This document shows positions 1 to 8,148 of a stretch of 18,546 nucleotides of DNA, piece after piece. Origin of the DNA: CAZAIO01 sp964485235 (GTDB lineage: Bacteria; Chloroflexota; Dehalococcoidia; GIF9; UBA5629). Position numbers and translations under genes: made by a program. The notes beneath the pieces are model-generated. The model was not told where the DNA came from. It worked only from the letters and a program-made list of their open reading frames with translations, and ran no database searches. Each line of letters begins with the position of its first letter. The first letter of the stretch is position 1. Location of the stretch: positions 1 to 18,546 of the forward strand of contig CAZAIO010000051.1 in the NCBI GenBank assembly GCA_964485235.1, in the 5' to 3' direction.

Positions 1-105
1 TACATCTGGGCATATGTCGGCAGTATCATAAAGAACTCGTAAACCTCAAATATCGAGCCGATATCGAGCCAGATCGGCTGGACATATACCAGCATAACTT
101 ATGGG

Positions 106-1215
106 GTGACGCTGCACAATATAGCACAGTTAATTTTTTTACCTGTCGTCGGAATACTTATCGATCGCTGGAGTGTGAAAAAGCTGGTTTTTACGGGTGT
201 TTTTCTCACCGGTATCAGCATATTTATGTTGAGCCGCATTACGTCCCTCACCCAGTTCTATTTTATCTATTTCATTACAGGGGTAACGTCCAGTACTTTC
301 ATATCGACTATTCCTTTAACAGTGGTGGGAAGATGGTTTAAAGAAAAGATGTCTCTGGCTACAGGTATCCTGATGGCAGGTGTTGGTTGCAGTGGACTAT
401 TGGTACCATTGGTAACCCGGGTTGTTGATACTTTTGGATGGCAGACGGCTATGATGATCCTGGGTCTGGGAATAGTGGCAGTCATTTCCCCCCTCTCTTT
501 TATCATTCGATCGAATCCTGAGGAGTATGGATATTTACCGGATGGCAAAATATACAATAAATCGGTTCCCGATGAAGCTCAAACTCCGGTACAAATTAAA
601 GAGGATGAAGTTGGGACCAAGCGGGCCCTGAAAAGCCGGCTGTTCTGGCATATCACCATTGCATATACATTCCATTTTTTAGTTGGACTGGCAGTAGCGA
701 CCAATATTATGCCTTATCTATCTACCATCGGCATTGCCCGAAATACAGCAAGCTTTCTTGTTAGTGCACTAGCGATAGGTGATATTACCGGACGTCTGGG
801 ATTCGGCTGGATCGGGGGCAGGTTTAACAGAAGATATATTGCAGCCTCAGGGACTACTTTAGTCGCCCTCAGTCTTTTGCTTTTTATTTATATCGTGCCT
901 GCGGCCGGGTGGGTGGTTCTTCCTGCCGTTATTATTTTTGGGATGGGTTTTGGAGGAAGTGTGACAATGCAGTCAGTTATATTGAGAGAGTATTTCGGCA
1001 CCGGCAAATTGGGTTCTATTATTGGCTTCTCTGTTGGTATCACAAGGGTTGGGGTGATGATAGGTCCACCGCTTGCCGGCTGGATATTTGATAATTTCAA
1101 TAACTACAATATTGCCTGGTTTATCCTTGCAATTCTGGCTTTCAGCGGTGTTATAAGCCTGTTAACGAGCCCCTCAGTCAATATTTTCAGACAACAAGTT
1201 GCATCCGGCACATAG
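106..1215 (+). CDS. MFS transporter, N-terminally short or 5'-damaged
   Basis: This is a polytopic inner-membrane permease of the major facilitator superfamily, resembling the oxalate/formate-antiporter and monocarboxylate branch; its substrate cannot be read from the sequence. Seen: about eleven hydrophobic segments, a motif-A-like loop (GILIDRW) near residue 16, and the equivalent loop in the second half (GDITGRLGFGW) near residue 225. The GTG at 106 is the first usable start, but it falls inside the first transmembrane pair and has no clear ribosome binding site. Homologous-looking sequence continues upstream in the same frame (EPISSQIGW just before it, compare the FxPxxxxFGW motif of the family) as far as an in-frame TAA at 40-42. 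At 369 aa it is about 40 residues shorter than usual. The gene is therefore either 5'-truncated by a nonsense mutation or a pseudogene. It converges with the zinc-ribbon gene ending at 1238. Confidence 0.75.
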   Translation: MTLHNIAQLIFLPVVGILIDRWSVKKLVFTGVFLTGISIFMLSRITSLTQFYFIYFITGVTSSTFISTIPLTVVGRWFKEKMSLATGILMAGVGCSGLLVPLVTRVVDTFGWQTAMMILGLGIVAVISPLSFIIRSNPEEYGYLPDGKIYNKSVPDEAQTPVQIKEDEVGTKRALKSRLFWHITIAYTFHFLVGLAVATNIMPYLSTIGIARNTASFLVSALAIGDITGRLGFGWIGGRFNRRYIAASGTTLVALSLLLFIYIVPAAGWVVLPAVIIFGMGFGGSVTMQSVILREYFGTGKLGSIIGFSVGITRVGVMIGPPLAGWIFDNFNNYNIAWFILAILAFSGVISLLTSPSVNIFRQQVASGT

Positions 1216-1237
1216 AATATATGGTTTTTACGAAATA

Positions 1238-1825
1238 TTACGCCGGTAATTGCAGGTTGCCGGTCTTGCGGAACGCATCGATGGACTTTTTAAAGGCGTC
1301 TCTGTCTTCTACTTTAAGGCCGCCGTGGTCGTATAGCCATTTTGCGATCTCGAGTGTTGGCTTGATAAGCGCTTCCCAGTTGCCGGGATTATATTTTGTA
1401 ATCTCGAATATCTTCTTGTTGTCCGTCCACCCTTCCAGGTGTGTCCTGTACTTGGACCCGGCTTTCACCCATACCCCTTCAATGCCGTGTGTATACCGGT
1501 CGAGCTCGCGATATTGAACATGAAGTCCAAGTATATTACACCAGTCCTGCTGGTCGCCCGGTAGGCCTTCCTTGAAAACAGCTATCATATGCAGATCATG
1601 CAGCATTTCCTTCATATTTTTCGAGGGCGTGTCGCCTGATGCTGTTTCCGGTTCTTTTTCTTCAGATAAACGTGAGCCGCAATAAGGACAGAAGTTCAGT
1701 CCGGCAGGCAGATTTTTGCCGCATGACGGACATACTGACGCAAGTTTTTCTCCGCATGATGTGCAGTAAAACAGCCCCTCTTGATTGGCAGCGCCGCACC
1801 TTTTACAAATATTTTTTTGCTGCAT
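1238..1825 (-). CDS. Double zinc-ribbon protein with unknown C-terminal domain
   Basis: 195 aa. The N-terminus is a double zinc ribbon (DZR type) with CxxC pairs at residues 7/10, 21/24, 32/35 and 46/49, expected to bind two zinc ions. A short acidic linker follows (about 50-70). The C-terminal domain of about 120 residues has conserved-looking Trp, Gly and charged residues (DQQDWCN, GVWVKAGSKYR, WLYDHGG), is soluble, and matches no family I recognise. No signal peptide or membrane span is present, so it is probably cytoplasmic. It starts with Met-Gln-Gln, like the 127-aa zinc-ribbon protein at 5100-5483, and the cysteine spacing of the two is identical. A possible -10 (TATAAT) lies at 1873-1868 on the minus strand, but there is no good Shine-Dalgarno. 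Function is unknown; a protein- or nucleic-acid-binding role is only inferred from the ribbons. Confidence 0.8.
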   Translation of the reverse strand: MQQKNICKRCGAANQEGLFYCTSCGEKLASVCPSCGKNLPAGLNFCPYCGSRLSEEKEPETASGDTPSKNMKEMLHDLHMIAVFKEGLPGDQQDWCNILGLHVQYRELDRYTHGIEGVWVKAGSKYRTHLEGWTDNKKIFEITKYNPGNWEALIKPTLEIAKWLYDHGGLKVEDRDAFKKSIDAFRKTGNLQLPA

Positions 1826-1867
1826 AGTGTGTGTACCCAGAATGTCGAATTGTATTAGATAGACTAC

Positions 1868-1873
1868 ATTATA
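1868..1873 (-). promoter_or_regulatory. Possible -10 element for the 195-aa zinc-ribbon gene
   Basis: Read on the minus strand this is a perfect TATAAT about 42 bases before the ATG at 1825. No convincing -35 lies at 16-18 bp. It is offered only as a likely site in an AT-rich stretch. Confidence 0.3.
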
Positions 1874-2018
1874 TATCTAGTTTACATGAAATTACATCTC
1901 ATGTCTTTTAATGAATAACGGAGCAAAGCCCGTAGAGGTTTGCCTTCCGGTGAATTTTTGTATACTGATGCCCCCGAGGGACAGGAAAAAGTACAGGAAA
2001 CATAAAGCGGCACACCAA

Positions 2019-2594
2019 TCACCTGATATGATGCTTATCTTTCGTGAGTAAGATCGTAGAATATACTTTTTCGACTTTATAATTGAAGATAGATAGTGCT
2101 GCATACATCAACGTAATAATGCTCAGCAATAGGAGACGGAGAAGACCGCCGGTGGAATACCATGTAGCTATCCCGGCTCCGATGAGTGCGAGGCTTCCGA
2201 AAATAATCACATAATAGTTCGTGAATATTCCGGCTATCCTTCTATAGCACCGCTTCAGAATACTCTCTATTTCAAGGAACGCCTGTTCGGCGAATACGAA
2301 ATCTTCTTCAATGTAGACCCGTACGTAATCGTGGCGCAGTACAATGGATATTTGCGGATTGTCTCCTTCAAGCCGGAGGTCGTGTAATATTTTTTTTCCG
2401 GACTTTTTTAACTGGTTACAGTCCCCCAATGCCTGATTGCCGGCATATAATATCGCCCGACCGCATAACCGCCTGAGCAGGTCCTGAAGATTTGTTACGT
2501 CAGTCAGGTCGAGCCTGACCGGAGGATAGCTTCTGGATAAAGGTCTGCCGGTCCTGTTCACTGATTTTCTATTATAAATCTCCGCACACATCAC
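2019..2594 (-). CDS. Hypothetical protein with C-terminal two-helix membrane hairpin
   Basis: 191 aa, not recognised. Residues 1-120 are soluble and mixed alpha/beta in character, with a basic N-terminus and a segment rich in Asp/Glu and aromatics (RVYIEEDFVFAEQAF). Two hydrophobic helices follow, at about 124-146 and 150-172, separated by a short polar turn, then a basic tail. This predicts a hairpin anchor with both ends in the cytoplasm. It sits inside the zinc-ribbon island on the same strand but has no ribbon itself. The start chosen is the first of two ATGs. An extended -10 element (TGATATAAT) lies only about 15 bases upstream, so the message would be nearly leaderless, and no Shine-Dalgarno is visible. 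Confidence 0.7.
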   Translation of the reverse strand: MMCAEIYNRKSVNRTGRPLSRSYPPVRLDLTDVTNLQDLLRRLCGRAILYAGNQALGDCNQLKKSGKKILHDLRLEGDNPQISIVLRHDYVRVYIEEDFVFAEQAFLEIESILKRCYRRIAGIFTNYYVIIFGSLALIGAGIATWYSTGGLLRLLLLSIITLMYAALSIFNYKVEKVYSTILLTKDKHHIR

Positions 2595-2608
2595 AAAAAC
2601 AGATTGCT

Positions 2609-2617
2609 ATTATATCA
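2609..2617 (-). promoter_or_regulatory. Extended -10 promoter of the 191-aa membrane protein gene
   Basis: On the minus strand TGATATAAT is a perfect extended -10. The base about 7 downstream would be near 2602, giving a leader of about 8 nt before the ATG at 2594. The -35 region is not close to consensus, as often seen with extended -10 promoters. Confidence 0.5.
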
Positions 2618-2777
2618 GAAACGCATAGTGCAGACGGTAGATTACTATGCTATTTTCATATATAAAAATTTCAACATCTATTCCTGAATAATTATCATAG
2701 AATAAAAGGTAAGATTATACTTCGTTTTGCAACCGGTTATTTATGATAGCGGGAATGCCCGTTTTGTCTGTGCGCAA

Positions 2778-4976
2778 CTAGTCCAAAGAGTCGAGTATAT
2801 TCGTTATTTCGGTCTTATTACTGAAACTTCCCTCTTTTTTATATTGTATTACGCCGCTGGTATCGAGGAAATAAGTTTTCGGTATAAGCACATTTACACC
2901 GTATTGCGTTCCGATAGCGCCCGTGGTGTCGAGCAGGACATTGAACGTATATTGCTCAATATTGACAAATTCCTGCACTGACTGTTCGTCGTTTTTATAG
3001 TTGACTGTGAGGATAACAAGCTCTTCATTTCCTGACCACTGGTCTTTCACATCCTGGATATAAGGCAGCTCTTCCAGACAGGGCTGGCAGGTAAGTGCCC
3101 AGAAGTTGAGCATCACCATTTTACCCCTCAACTCACTCAGGGAGATTATACGTCCATCGGTTGTCTCCAGGTCGAAATCGGGAGCGCGGTTACCTACCTG
3201 AACGCCTTCGTTAACTGCAGCAAGCGTGGTAAATGTCCCGCTTTCGCTGCTCACTGCCAGGTTCCCGCTTGAATCTTTGGAAAGAACCCGGAAATAATAC
3301 GTAGTATTCGAGTCCAGTCCGGTCAATTTAACACTGTGGTCCAGCGTTAAAGAGGAATCGAGTTGCGATGTATTGCCGTAAGAAGAGGTCTTACCGTACT
3401 CCACCTGACTGTTCGCATTTTCATTCGTAGTCCAGTTAATAATGACGCTTACATCCGTGATGCCGCTGACATCGATATCATCGATCAACGGCTCGGTTGT
3501 ATCGCTCTGCATTCCTGTGGTGAATGTTAATTCGGTCTTGGAGGCTGCTTCATTTCCGCTGCTGTCTTTAGAAAATACAGTTACGTGGTATGTGGTGCTT
3601 CTATCGAGGTCGGTAACCACAACAGAATGACTTTTCACAAGATTTTCCGTATCTCCCTGTGTCGGAAGACACGAGTCTCCCAGACAAAGCTGCACTTCAC
3701 TGGTCGCTTTTTCATCAGTCGTCCATTTTACAGTTGCGCCTGTTTCCGTTACACTCGTTACTCTGAGATCGCTTATCACCGGTCCTGTAGTATCCACAAC
3801 ATCGGTGGGAGGTGTAAGCTGGCGTTGTATTGATGTATCGGACATTTCATTACGTATTACCAGGACTACCATTACGACCATGAGGACGGCAACAACAACA
3901 ACTGCTATCATAAGCCCCATAGGGAATGCTTTCTGACCGGAAGGGCGCCGTGCCTCCTTCACCCGCTCTTTTTTATGTTTCTTTTTCTCATCGCCAAGCG
4001 TTCGGTCCGATATTGGAATGCTTCTTCCGGAGGGCTGGCCTACTCGTGCAGGTTGACTTATATTGGCTGGCTGGCTTATACCGGCAGGTTGATGTACCGG
4101 ATGCGTTCCGGGTACCGATACAGGGGATGAATATGGAGCCGGTTCTGCATAAGTGCCTGACATTGAAGAAGCTGCCATAATATTCGCGCGTTCAAGAGTA
4201 CTCAGGGTTTGTTGTCTGTTCGTTTGACCTCTTCCGGTTCCGCAGTATGCTCCACAGAAAGGGCAGATCCTGGAATCGGTGGAAATAATACTGTTGCATT
4301 CCGGACAAGTCCTTTGCGGAGCCGACTGATGTGCCTGTTGAAACTGCTGCACATTGTAACTTTGTTGCTTCGGTGGCGGTGCGGTCCTTTCGGGTGGAGG
4401 AGTAACTCCCGGGATATGTTTACTCGGTATTTCATATTCCATAGAACCCATATAACCGCAGGTAGGACAACGGCCGGAAGAAGGATCAAGACTGGATGAA
4501 CATTTAGGACAGGTGTATACAAGTTTCGAATCGTGAACTCCAGGCGTTTGTTGTTGTACTGTAAAGTGGTCATGTCCCGACTGGTAGGCGGGTGCCGGCG
4601 GCGACGTGTTTTGTTCATTATGCGCACCATACGGTACGTTCTTTCTAAAAATATAACCGCAGTTGGGACAACGACCGGAAGAAAAATCGGCTCTTATCTT
4701 GCAGTTAGGACAAACCGAGCCGGGTTCATTATCGAACGGTTCGGGAGCTCTGTGTATAGCAGTATGCTGTGTGATTTCCCCTATGGAGGGCTTCCATTCA
4801 CGATCGGTCCATCCGCATTGCATACATATCCTGGAGCTCGGGCTCATGAAATGCCCGTTCGGGCATGACCGCGCGCCGCAGTTAGGACATGTCGTGTAAT
4901 TCGGGTCTTTAGGAACTCGGCAATTCGGACAGAACACGATATTCGGCCTGGGTGGCAGGTTCGATCGTGGTTGCAC
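2778..4976 (-). CDS. Zinc ribbons - TM - 2x fibronectin III - TlpA-like redoxin
   Basis: 732 aa, GTG start with GGAGAG 8 bases upstream. Domain order: a ribbon block with Cys 16/19/30/33, then C38-PNG-H42 with C51/54; three further CxxC...CxxC ribbons near 89-106, 150-175 and 220-243; a Pro/Ser/Gln-rich linker; a very basic stretch (KKKHKKERVKEARR) just before one membrane helix at about 351-373; two fibronectin type III domains, about 397-488 and 497-582, each ending in the FTT strand; and a thioredoxin-fold redoxin at about 590-732 with VGNRAPDF and the active site C630-QPC-C633. The basic residues before the helix predict ribbons in the cytoplasm and redoxin outside. TlpA/ResA-type domains normally reduce or exchange disulfides of exported proteins such as apocytochromes. 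The joining with cytoplasmic ribbons is not one I know, and the function of the whole is unknown. It is a clear paralogue of the 804-aa protein at 5670-8084. Confidence 0.88.
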   Translation of the reverse strand: MQPRSNLPPRPNIVFCPNCRVPKDPNYTTCPNCGARSCPNGHFMSPSSRICMQCGWTDREWKPSIGEITQHTAIHRAPEPFDNEPGSVCPNCKIRADFSSGRCPNCGYIFRKNVPYGAHNEQNTSPPAPAYQSGHDHFTVQQQTPGVHDSKLVYTCPKCSSSLDPSSGRCPTCGYMGSMEYEIPSKHIPGVTPPPERTAPPPKQQSYNVQQFQQAHQSAPQRTCPECNSIISTDSRICPFCGAYCGTGRGQTNRQQTLSTLERANIMAASSMSGTYAEPAPYSSPVSVPGTHPVHQPAGISQPANISQPARVGQPSGRSIPISDRTLGDEKKKHKKERVKEARRPSGQKAFPMGLMIAVVVVAVLMVVMVVLVIRNEMSDTSIQRQLTPPTDVVDTTGPVISDLRVTSVTETGATVKWTTDEKATSEVQLCLGDSCLPTQGDTENLVKSHSVVVTDLDRSTTYHVTVFSKDSSGNEAASKTELTFTTGMQSDTTEPLIDDIDVSGITDVSVIINWTTNENANSQVEYGKTSSYGNTSQLDSSLTLDHSVKLTGLDSNTTYYFRVLSKDSSGNLAVSSESGTFTTLAAVNEGVQVGNRAPDFDLETTDGRIISLSELRGKMVMLNFWALTCQPCLEELPYIQDVKDQWSGNEELVILTVNYKNDEQSVQEFVNIEQYTFNVLLDTTGAIGTQYGVNVLIPKTYFLDTSGVIQYKKEGSFSNKTEITNILDSLD

Positions 4977-5009
4977 CTTAATAACTCTCCATAATCAGTT
5001 CGCTTGCTG

Positions 5010-5020
5010 TTACCATTATA
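5010..5020 (-). promoter_or_regulatory. Promoter -10 region of the 732-aa gene
   Basis: On the minus strand TATAATGGTAA gives a perfect -10 about 34 bases before the GTG start, implying a leader of roughly 28 nt. The -35 is poor. The same block with one change (TATTATGGTAA) precedes the 804-aa paralogue at 8148-8138, which supports it as a shared promoter element. Confidence 0.45.
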
Positions 5021-5099
5021 CTCTTTACTAAACGCATGTTGCTTTAAAAAGTTATAATTAGCTGGTATAAAGCTTATTCAATTACCGCTGTTTTTGCAA

Positions 5100-5483
5100 C
5101 TATTGCCTTACCTTTCCGCCGGTAATTATTTGCCCGCACTTCTCACAATAGCCTGCTGTAGGTTCGATTTTTGCCCCGCATGACGGGCAGGGCACGAGTA
5201 TCCGGGCACCGCAGGCTGTGCAAAACCGCCTGCCGGTGTTATCTGGATGACCGCAGCTCGGACAGTTCACTGTTTGATAAGTGGCTTCAATTTTGTGTTG
5301 TGCTTTGCCGAACCTTCCGGAACCGCACAGCGCGGCGCAATTCGGGCAATAACGTGAGTCGGGCGGAACGATTGCCCCGCATTCCGGACAGGGACTTCCC
5401 AGCCGGGTGCCGCACGTAGTGCAAAAACTGAAATCAGCCGGATTTTCAGCGTTACAATTTGAACATTTTATATTTTGCTGCAT
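5100..5483 (-). CDS. Tandem double zinc-ribbon protein
   Basis: 127 aa, made almost wholly of two double zinc ribbons. Cysteine pairs fall at 7/10, 21/24, 32/35, 46/49 and again at 74/77, 88/91, 99/102, 113/116, so the second unit repeats the first exactly 67 residues later. Four zinc ions are expected. The linker carries an extra cysteine in CGSGR (C53); a very similar CxxCxxxCGTGR occurs at the end of the ribbon block in the 732-aa neighbour. The Met-Gln-Gln start and spacing match the first ribbon unit of the 195-aa protein. There is no signal peptide or membrane span, so it is probably cytoplasmic. It lies between the two large redoxin fusions with its own intergenic gaps of about 120 and 185 bases. 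A partner or adaptor role for the ribbons of those proteins is inference. Confidence 0.82.
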   Translation of the reverse strand: MQQNIKCSNCNAENPADFSFCTTCGTRLGSPCPECGAIVPPDSRYCPNCAALCGSGRFGKAQHKIEATYQTVNCPSCGHPDNTGRRFCTACGARILVPCPSCGAKIEPTAGYCEKCGQIITGGKVRQ

Positions 5484-5669
5484 ACTGGTTCTATCTCATT
5501 GTATAGTTTATCGTATCTACAGACCAAAGTCATCATACTACCTTATGCCACTCTCGCCGATATGTCAAGGCTTACATCTTTATTTACCTTTTTATAGTAC
5601 GCATGGTTATAGAGACAATATGGCGAAGGGGAATTACAAAGACATATAGAATTAAACAGTCCGGTCGAA

Positions 5670-8084
5670 TTAATCGAGTTCATCGAGAATGGACATTATC
5701 TCCTCTTTGTTCTGGAAACGGCCTGCCTGCACCTTTCTTATTACACCGGTTTCATCGATGAAGAATGTCCTGGGTATTCTGGTGATATGGTATTCACGCG
5801 CTACTGCTCCATCGCTATCCACTACTATGGGTATAGTACACCATGCCCTCTCATCCAGAAAGCGTTGTATGTAGACATCGGGTTGTTTCGCGTTTACGGG
5901 CAGCACTTCAAGTTCTTTTTCTCCCGACCATGCCTCGTACGCGGCTTGGATATCCGGCATTTCAGCAACGCATGCACCGCACGCTGTCGTCCAGAATGTG
6001 ACCATAACCAGCTTGCCCTGCAATGCGCTCAATGTAACCGTACCACCGGTAAATGTGCCGAGGGTAAAGTCCGGTGCGCGGTCGCCTACCTCGATACCGG
6101 TCTCTATCGGTGCAAGAGTAGTGAACCTGTCCTGGTCCGAAACTGTCTCATTTTTCTGTGTGTCAGTTGACTTTACCAGAAAGTGGTATGTCGTCTGTGG
6201 TCTCAGACCGCTTATGACAATCCGGTGCTGAAGGGAGCCGGTTTCATCTGATTGCATGGTTGAACCGAGGTCTACGGTACTTCCATATTCGACCTGTCCG
6301 GTGGTTGGTTCATCGGTATTCCATGACACAACTGCGCTCGTATCCAATGCTGTCACCGTGAGTTTGGCGATAACCGGCGGTGTCGTATCCGGCGGGGCGA
6401 GTGTAGTGAATATACGGTCTTCAGGTGAAATTGTTTCGTTTCCATCGGCATCGGTTGAGATTACCCTGTAGTGATACGTTTCTTCAGCGCTTAGTCCGTT
6501 CAGTGTCACGCTGTGTTCAGTGGAAAGCTCCGTATCCGCGCGGCTCTTATAGCCGTATCCGGAGGATGTCCCGTATTCTACCTGGCCGGTTGCAGGAAGG
6601 TCGGTCTGCCATGTGATCATAATACCGTCTTCAGTTATGGAAGATTCTGCGATATTGTTAATTAAGGGAGCATTTGTTTCCGTCGTCGTCGTAGCGGGTG
6701 ACGACGGGACTGAAGGAAGAGGTCTATTATTGAGCAGGCTGAAAATGCCGAAACCGGCAGCAGCAAGTACTATTATTGAGACAAGTACTCCGCCGGTTAT
6801 TTTCAATCCTTTTTTAGTTCCTTCAAGCGAACGGGATGGTTTTATCTTTTCGGCGAACGGCCATTCGCCGGCTTTGCTGCGGGAGGCCCTTACAAGTTTC
6901 GGCCTCGATTTCTTCTTTTTGATTACAGGTTCCGGTGCGGGTTTCCATTCTTTGAATTTCTCTTTTGCTATTTCAGTCTCGAAAGTAGCTGCTGTTTTAT
7001 TCTGCCGGGACTCTCTTACTGAACCGAGCTTATTTAGTACTGACATAAAGCCTGCAAACCAGGAGCCTTTTTCTTCGTCCATTACCAGGTCTTCATCGAT
7101 AATGGTCCGGGATGTATCGTCGAAGCTCGATGGAATAGAGACCTTCTCTGTAAACGGTTCTCTGTCCCGAAAATCCTGCCGCGGTTCATCCGGAGCAGGT
7201 CTTATTTCGGCCTTGCCGGAGAAGCTGGCTCTATGCTCCATTTTAGGAAATATTATCCCTTCGCGCGGCGGTTGTTCTATCGGAGGGGTTCTGGTTGGCT
7301 CTACGGTGCGTTCTATTGTGTTTGGTACCGAATGTTCATATTGCATGGAACCGATATAACCGCATACCGGACATTTGCTGGTAAATTTATCGTTGGCTGT
7401 ACGGCATATAGGGCAAACATATACTCCCTCGCCTTCAACAGGTTCTGCGGGCTGTCCGGCGGCGAACGTTTCTCTTTGCTTCGGCGGTGTGGGCTGTACA
7501 GTGCGGGTTGGTATATTATCAGCCTGACGATATGAGCGATCGTAAAGTGCGGTATCAAGTAAATTACCGCATACTGTGCATTTTCCGGAAATGAAGGGGG
7601 TATTCGTCTTACAAACCTCACAATAATAGGCCGATGTGTCTGATATATCGGAAAATACCTCCTCTGTTTGTCTGTCGGGTATTACCGGTGATGTTTTACC
7701 TGATGGTATCACAGTTTCGGCAGCTTTGGACGGTGGTATTTCCTGTCTTCCGAGATTTCCCAGAAGTGCGCCGCAATGCGGGCACATTTCTAACATAATA
7801 CCGACGATTCGCTGGCACTGCGGACAGGTATATTCCGGTTTTAAATACTGGCTTTTATGCGATCTGGTTACCGGTGACCCTGCTGTAGTATTCGATTGTT
7901 TGAACTGGTGGTCTACCTCTCCGCATACATGGCATATCCGGGCGCTCCGGTTAACTATATGCCCCTTGGGACATGATCTGATACCGCAGTTGGGGCAGAT
8001 CCACTGTCTGACTTCTTTTTGCGTCTGACAGTTCGGACAGTGAATGATATTCGGCCCCAGTGGCAAATTAGGTTTCGGTTGCAT
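5670..8084 (-). CDS. Zinc ribbons - TM - 2x fibronectin III - TlpA-like redoxin (paralogue)
   Basis: 804 aa, ATG start. Same order as the 732-aa protein: a first ribbon block with identical spacing (C16/19/30/33, C38-PKG-H42, C51/54); further ribbons near 84-105, 152-175 and 222-248, the last followed by GYIGSMQYE (GYMGSMEYE in the paralogue); a long linker of about 180 residues, charged and with KKKK; one membrane helix at about 428-450; two fibronectin III domains at about 470-560 and 565-656; and a redoxin at about 660-804 with VGDRAPDF and the active site C702-GAC-C705. The linker is longer than in the paralogue and the CxxC dipeptide differs (GA against QP), which suggests different redox potentials or partners. 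Expected topology is ribbons inside, redoxin outside. It lies downstream of serS on the same strand but 174 bases away with its own likely promoter. Function unknown. Confidence 0.88.
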   Translation of the reverse strand: MQPKPNLPLGPNIIHCPNCQTQKEVRQWICPNCGIRSCPKGHIVNRSARICHVCGEVDHQFKQSNTTAGSPVTRSHKSQYLKPEYTCPQCQRIVGIMLEMCPHCGALLGNLGRQEIPPSKAAETVIPSGKTSPVIPDRQTEEVFSDISDTSAYYCEVCKTNTPFISGKCTVCGNLLDTALYDRSYRQADNIPTRTVQPTPPKQRETFAAGQPAEPVEGEGVYVCPICRTANDKFTSKCPVCGYIGSMQYEHSVPNTIERTVEPTRTPPIEQPPREGIIFPKMEHRASFSGKAEIRPAPDEPRQDFRDREPFTEKVSIPSSFDDTSRTIIDEDLVMDEEKGSWFAGFMSVLNKLGSVRESRQNKTAATFETEIAKEKFKEWKPAPEPVIKKKKSRPKLVRASRSKAGEWPFAEKIKPSRSLEGTKKGLKITGGVLVSIIVLAAAGFGIFSLLNNRPLPSVPSSPATTTTETNAPLINNIAESSITEDGIMITWQTDLPATGQVEYGTSSGYGYKSRADTELSTEHSVTLNGLSAEETYHYRVISTDADGNETISPEDRIFTTLAPPDTTPPVIAKLTVTALDTSAVVSWNTDEPTTGQVEYGSTVDLGSTMQSDETGSLQHRIVISGLRPQTTYHFLVKSTDTQKNETVSDQDRFTTLAPIETGIEVGDRAPDFTLGTFTGGTVTLSALQGKLVMVTFWTTACGACVAEMPDIQAAYEAWSGEKELEVLPVNAKQPDVYIQRFLDERAWCTIPIVVDSDGAVAREYHITRIPRTFFIDETGVIRKVQAGRFQNKEEIMSILDELD

Positions 8085-8137
8085 TCTATTTCACATTCCT
8101 GATAAGTGTTTTATTCTTATTCACGAATATACTGATT

Positions 8138-8148
8138 TTACCATAATA
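8138..8148 (-). promoter_or_regulatory. Promoter -10 region of the 804-aa gene
   Basis: On the minus strand TATTATGGTAA lies about 54 bases before the ATG. A TTATCA at 8171-8166 is a possible -35 with a 17-bp spacer. It resembles the block before the 732-aa paralogue. Confidence 0.4.

Noticed and set aside
1906..1950. Imperfect hairpin (GCAAA/TTTGC) as a small RNA or terminator
   Set aside because: Short stem with mismatches, no strong T-tract and no promoter arranged for it.
1892..2104. Small minus-strand frame of 70 codons with a hydrophobic stretch
   Set aside because: Its first half overlaps the end of the 191-aa gene in another frame, with no ribosome site and no recognisable content.
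2750..2765. Small hairpin CGGG-AATG-CCCG with TTTT on the plus strand
   Set aside because: Only four pairs, and on this strand there is no gene upstream for it to terminate.
4202..4630. Open frame of 142 codons on the minus strand
   Set aside because: It is a shifted frame inside the zinc-ribbon part of the 732-aa gene, whose true frame has regular CxxC motifs.
6613..7359. Open frame of 248 codons on the plus strand
   Set aside because: It lies antisense to the 804-aa gene, has no family-like motifs and is Ser/Pro/Val-rich as expected from the reverse of the linker and ribbon region.
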